Assembly (NCBI GenBank): GCA_948146395.1
Contig: OX411544.1
Location: 90,927,112 to 90,991,111, forward strand
Direction of reading: 5' to 3'
DNA: 64,000 bases
DNA from: Fragum whitleyi
Taxonomy: Eukaryota > Mollusca > Bivalvia > Cardiida > Cardiidae
This document shows, piece after piece, positions 63,912 through 64,000 of this stretch. The notes beneath the pieces are model-generated. The model did not search any database and was not told where the DNA came from. It was given only the letters and a program-made list of their open reading frames with translations. The number at the start of each line of letters is the position of its first letter. Position 1 is the stretch's first letter. A program made the translations under genes and the position numbers.

Positions 63912-64000
63912 TAAGTATTTCTCAGTGTAGTGAATTATTTCTCCACACCATCTGGTTCATTTAATGCATAGAAGAAGCAGCCGGAAATTTATTATAACAA

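Overview
This window looks like intron-rich, AT-rich eukaryotic genomic DNA dominated by transposable elements. The organism is most likely a marine bivalve mollusc. That is an inference from three things: the style of the repeats (elements with palindromic ends such as AGCTCACCTGAGC, GTGACCCGTCACGCG terminal-inverted-repeat elements, and tRNA-headed SINEs ending in (CAAT)n), the relaxed intron structure, and the absence of any bacterial gene organisation. No rRNA, CRISPR array, operon or convincing functional tRNA gene was seen.

Only one cellular protein-coding gene is well supported. It is a plus-strand gene between about 53.9 and 62.9 kb whose five visible coding exons encode one RRM, a lark/RBM4-type zinc knuckle and an R/D/P/Y-rich tail. 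The knuckle is split across an 80-nt exon and a 24-nt microexon, and its usual His is a Cys. The gene runs past the last exon that can be identified, and its introns are filled with SINEs, MITEs and hairpins. A second candidate gene begins near the right edge (ATG at 63880, splice donor at 63912) and leaves the window.

Two broken DNA-transposon transposases are recognisable: a minus-strand Tigger/Jerky-type pseudogene (30.85-32.54 kb) and a plus-strand FLYWCH-MULE (Mutator-like) transposase (35.33-36.69 kb). A tandem duplication at 15.8-17.4 kb carries two near-identical 69-codon minus-strand ORFs with a weak resemblance to PC4-like proteins.

Layout. 0-5.6 kb: mostly featureless AT-rich DNA with decayed repeats. 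5.6-9.7 kb: tandem repeats and a MITE. 9.7-14.5 kb: MITEs and a SINE. 15-17.5 kb: foldback elements and the duplicated small ORF. 17.5-25.6 kb: repeat mosaic, including a possible LTR-retroelement relic. 25.6-30.6 kb: low-complexity and tandem repeats. 30.8-36.7 kb: the transposase pseudogenes and one intact palindrome-ended element. 39.3-43.0 kb: clusters of short reiterated motifs and a nested pair of inverted-repeat elements. 43.6-46.9 kb: an array of alternately inverted palindromes with centres about 350 bp apart, interrupted by a SINE dimer and a palindrome-ended element. 47.2-48.6 kb: an element with 29-bp perfect terminal inverted repeats. 49.6-52.1 kb: nested SINE and MITE insertions. 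53.9 kb to the end: the RNA-binding-protein gene.

The most unusual structures are the alternating-inversion palindrome array, a superfamily of palindrome-ended elements with related termini (two insertions can be compared with unoccupied paralogous sites inside the window), and several clusters of short reiterated motifs that look like transposon subterminal regions.
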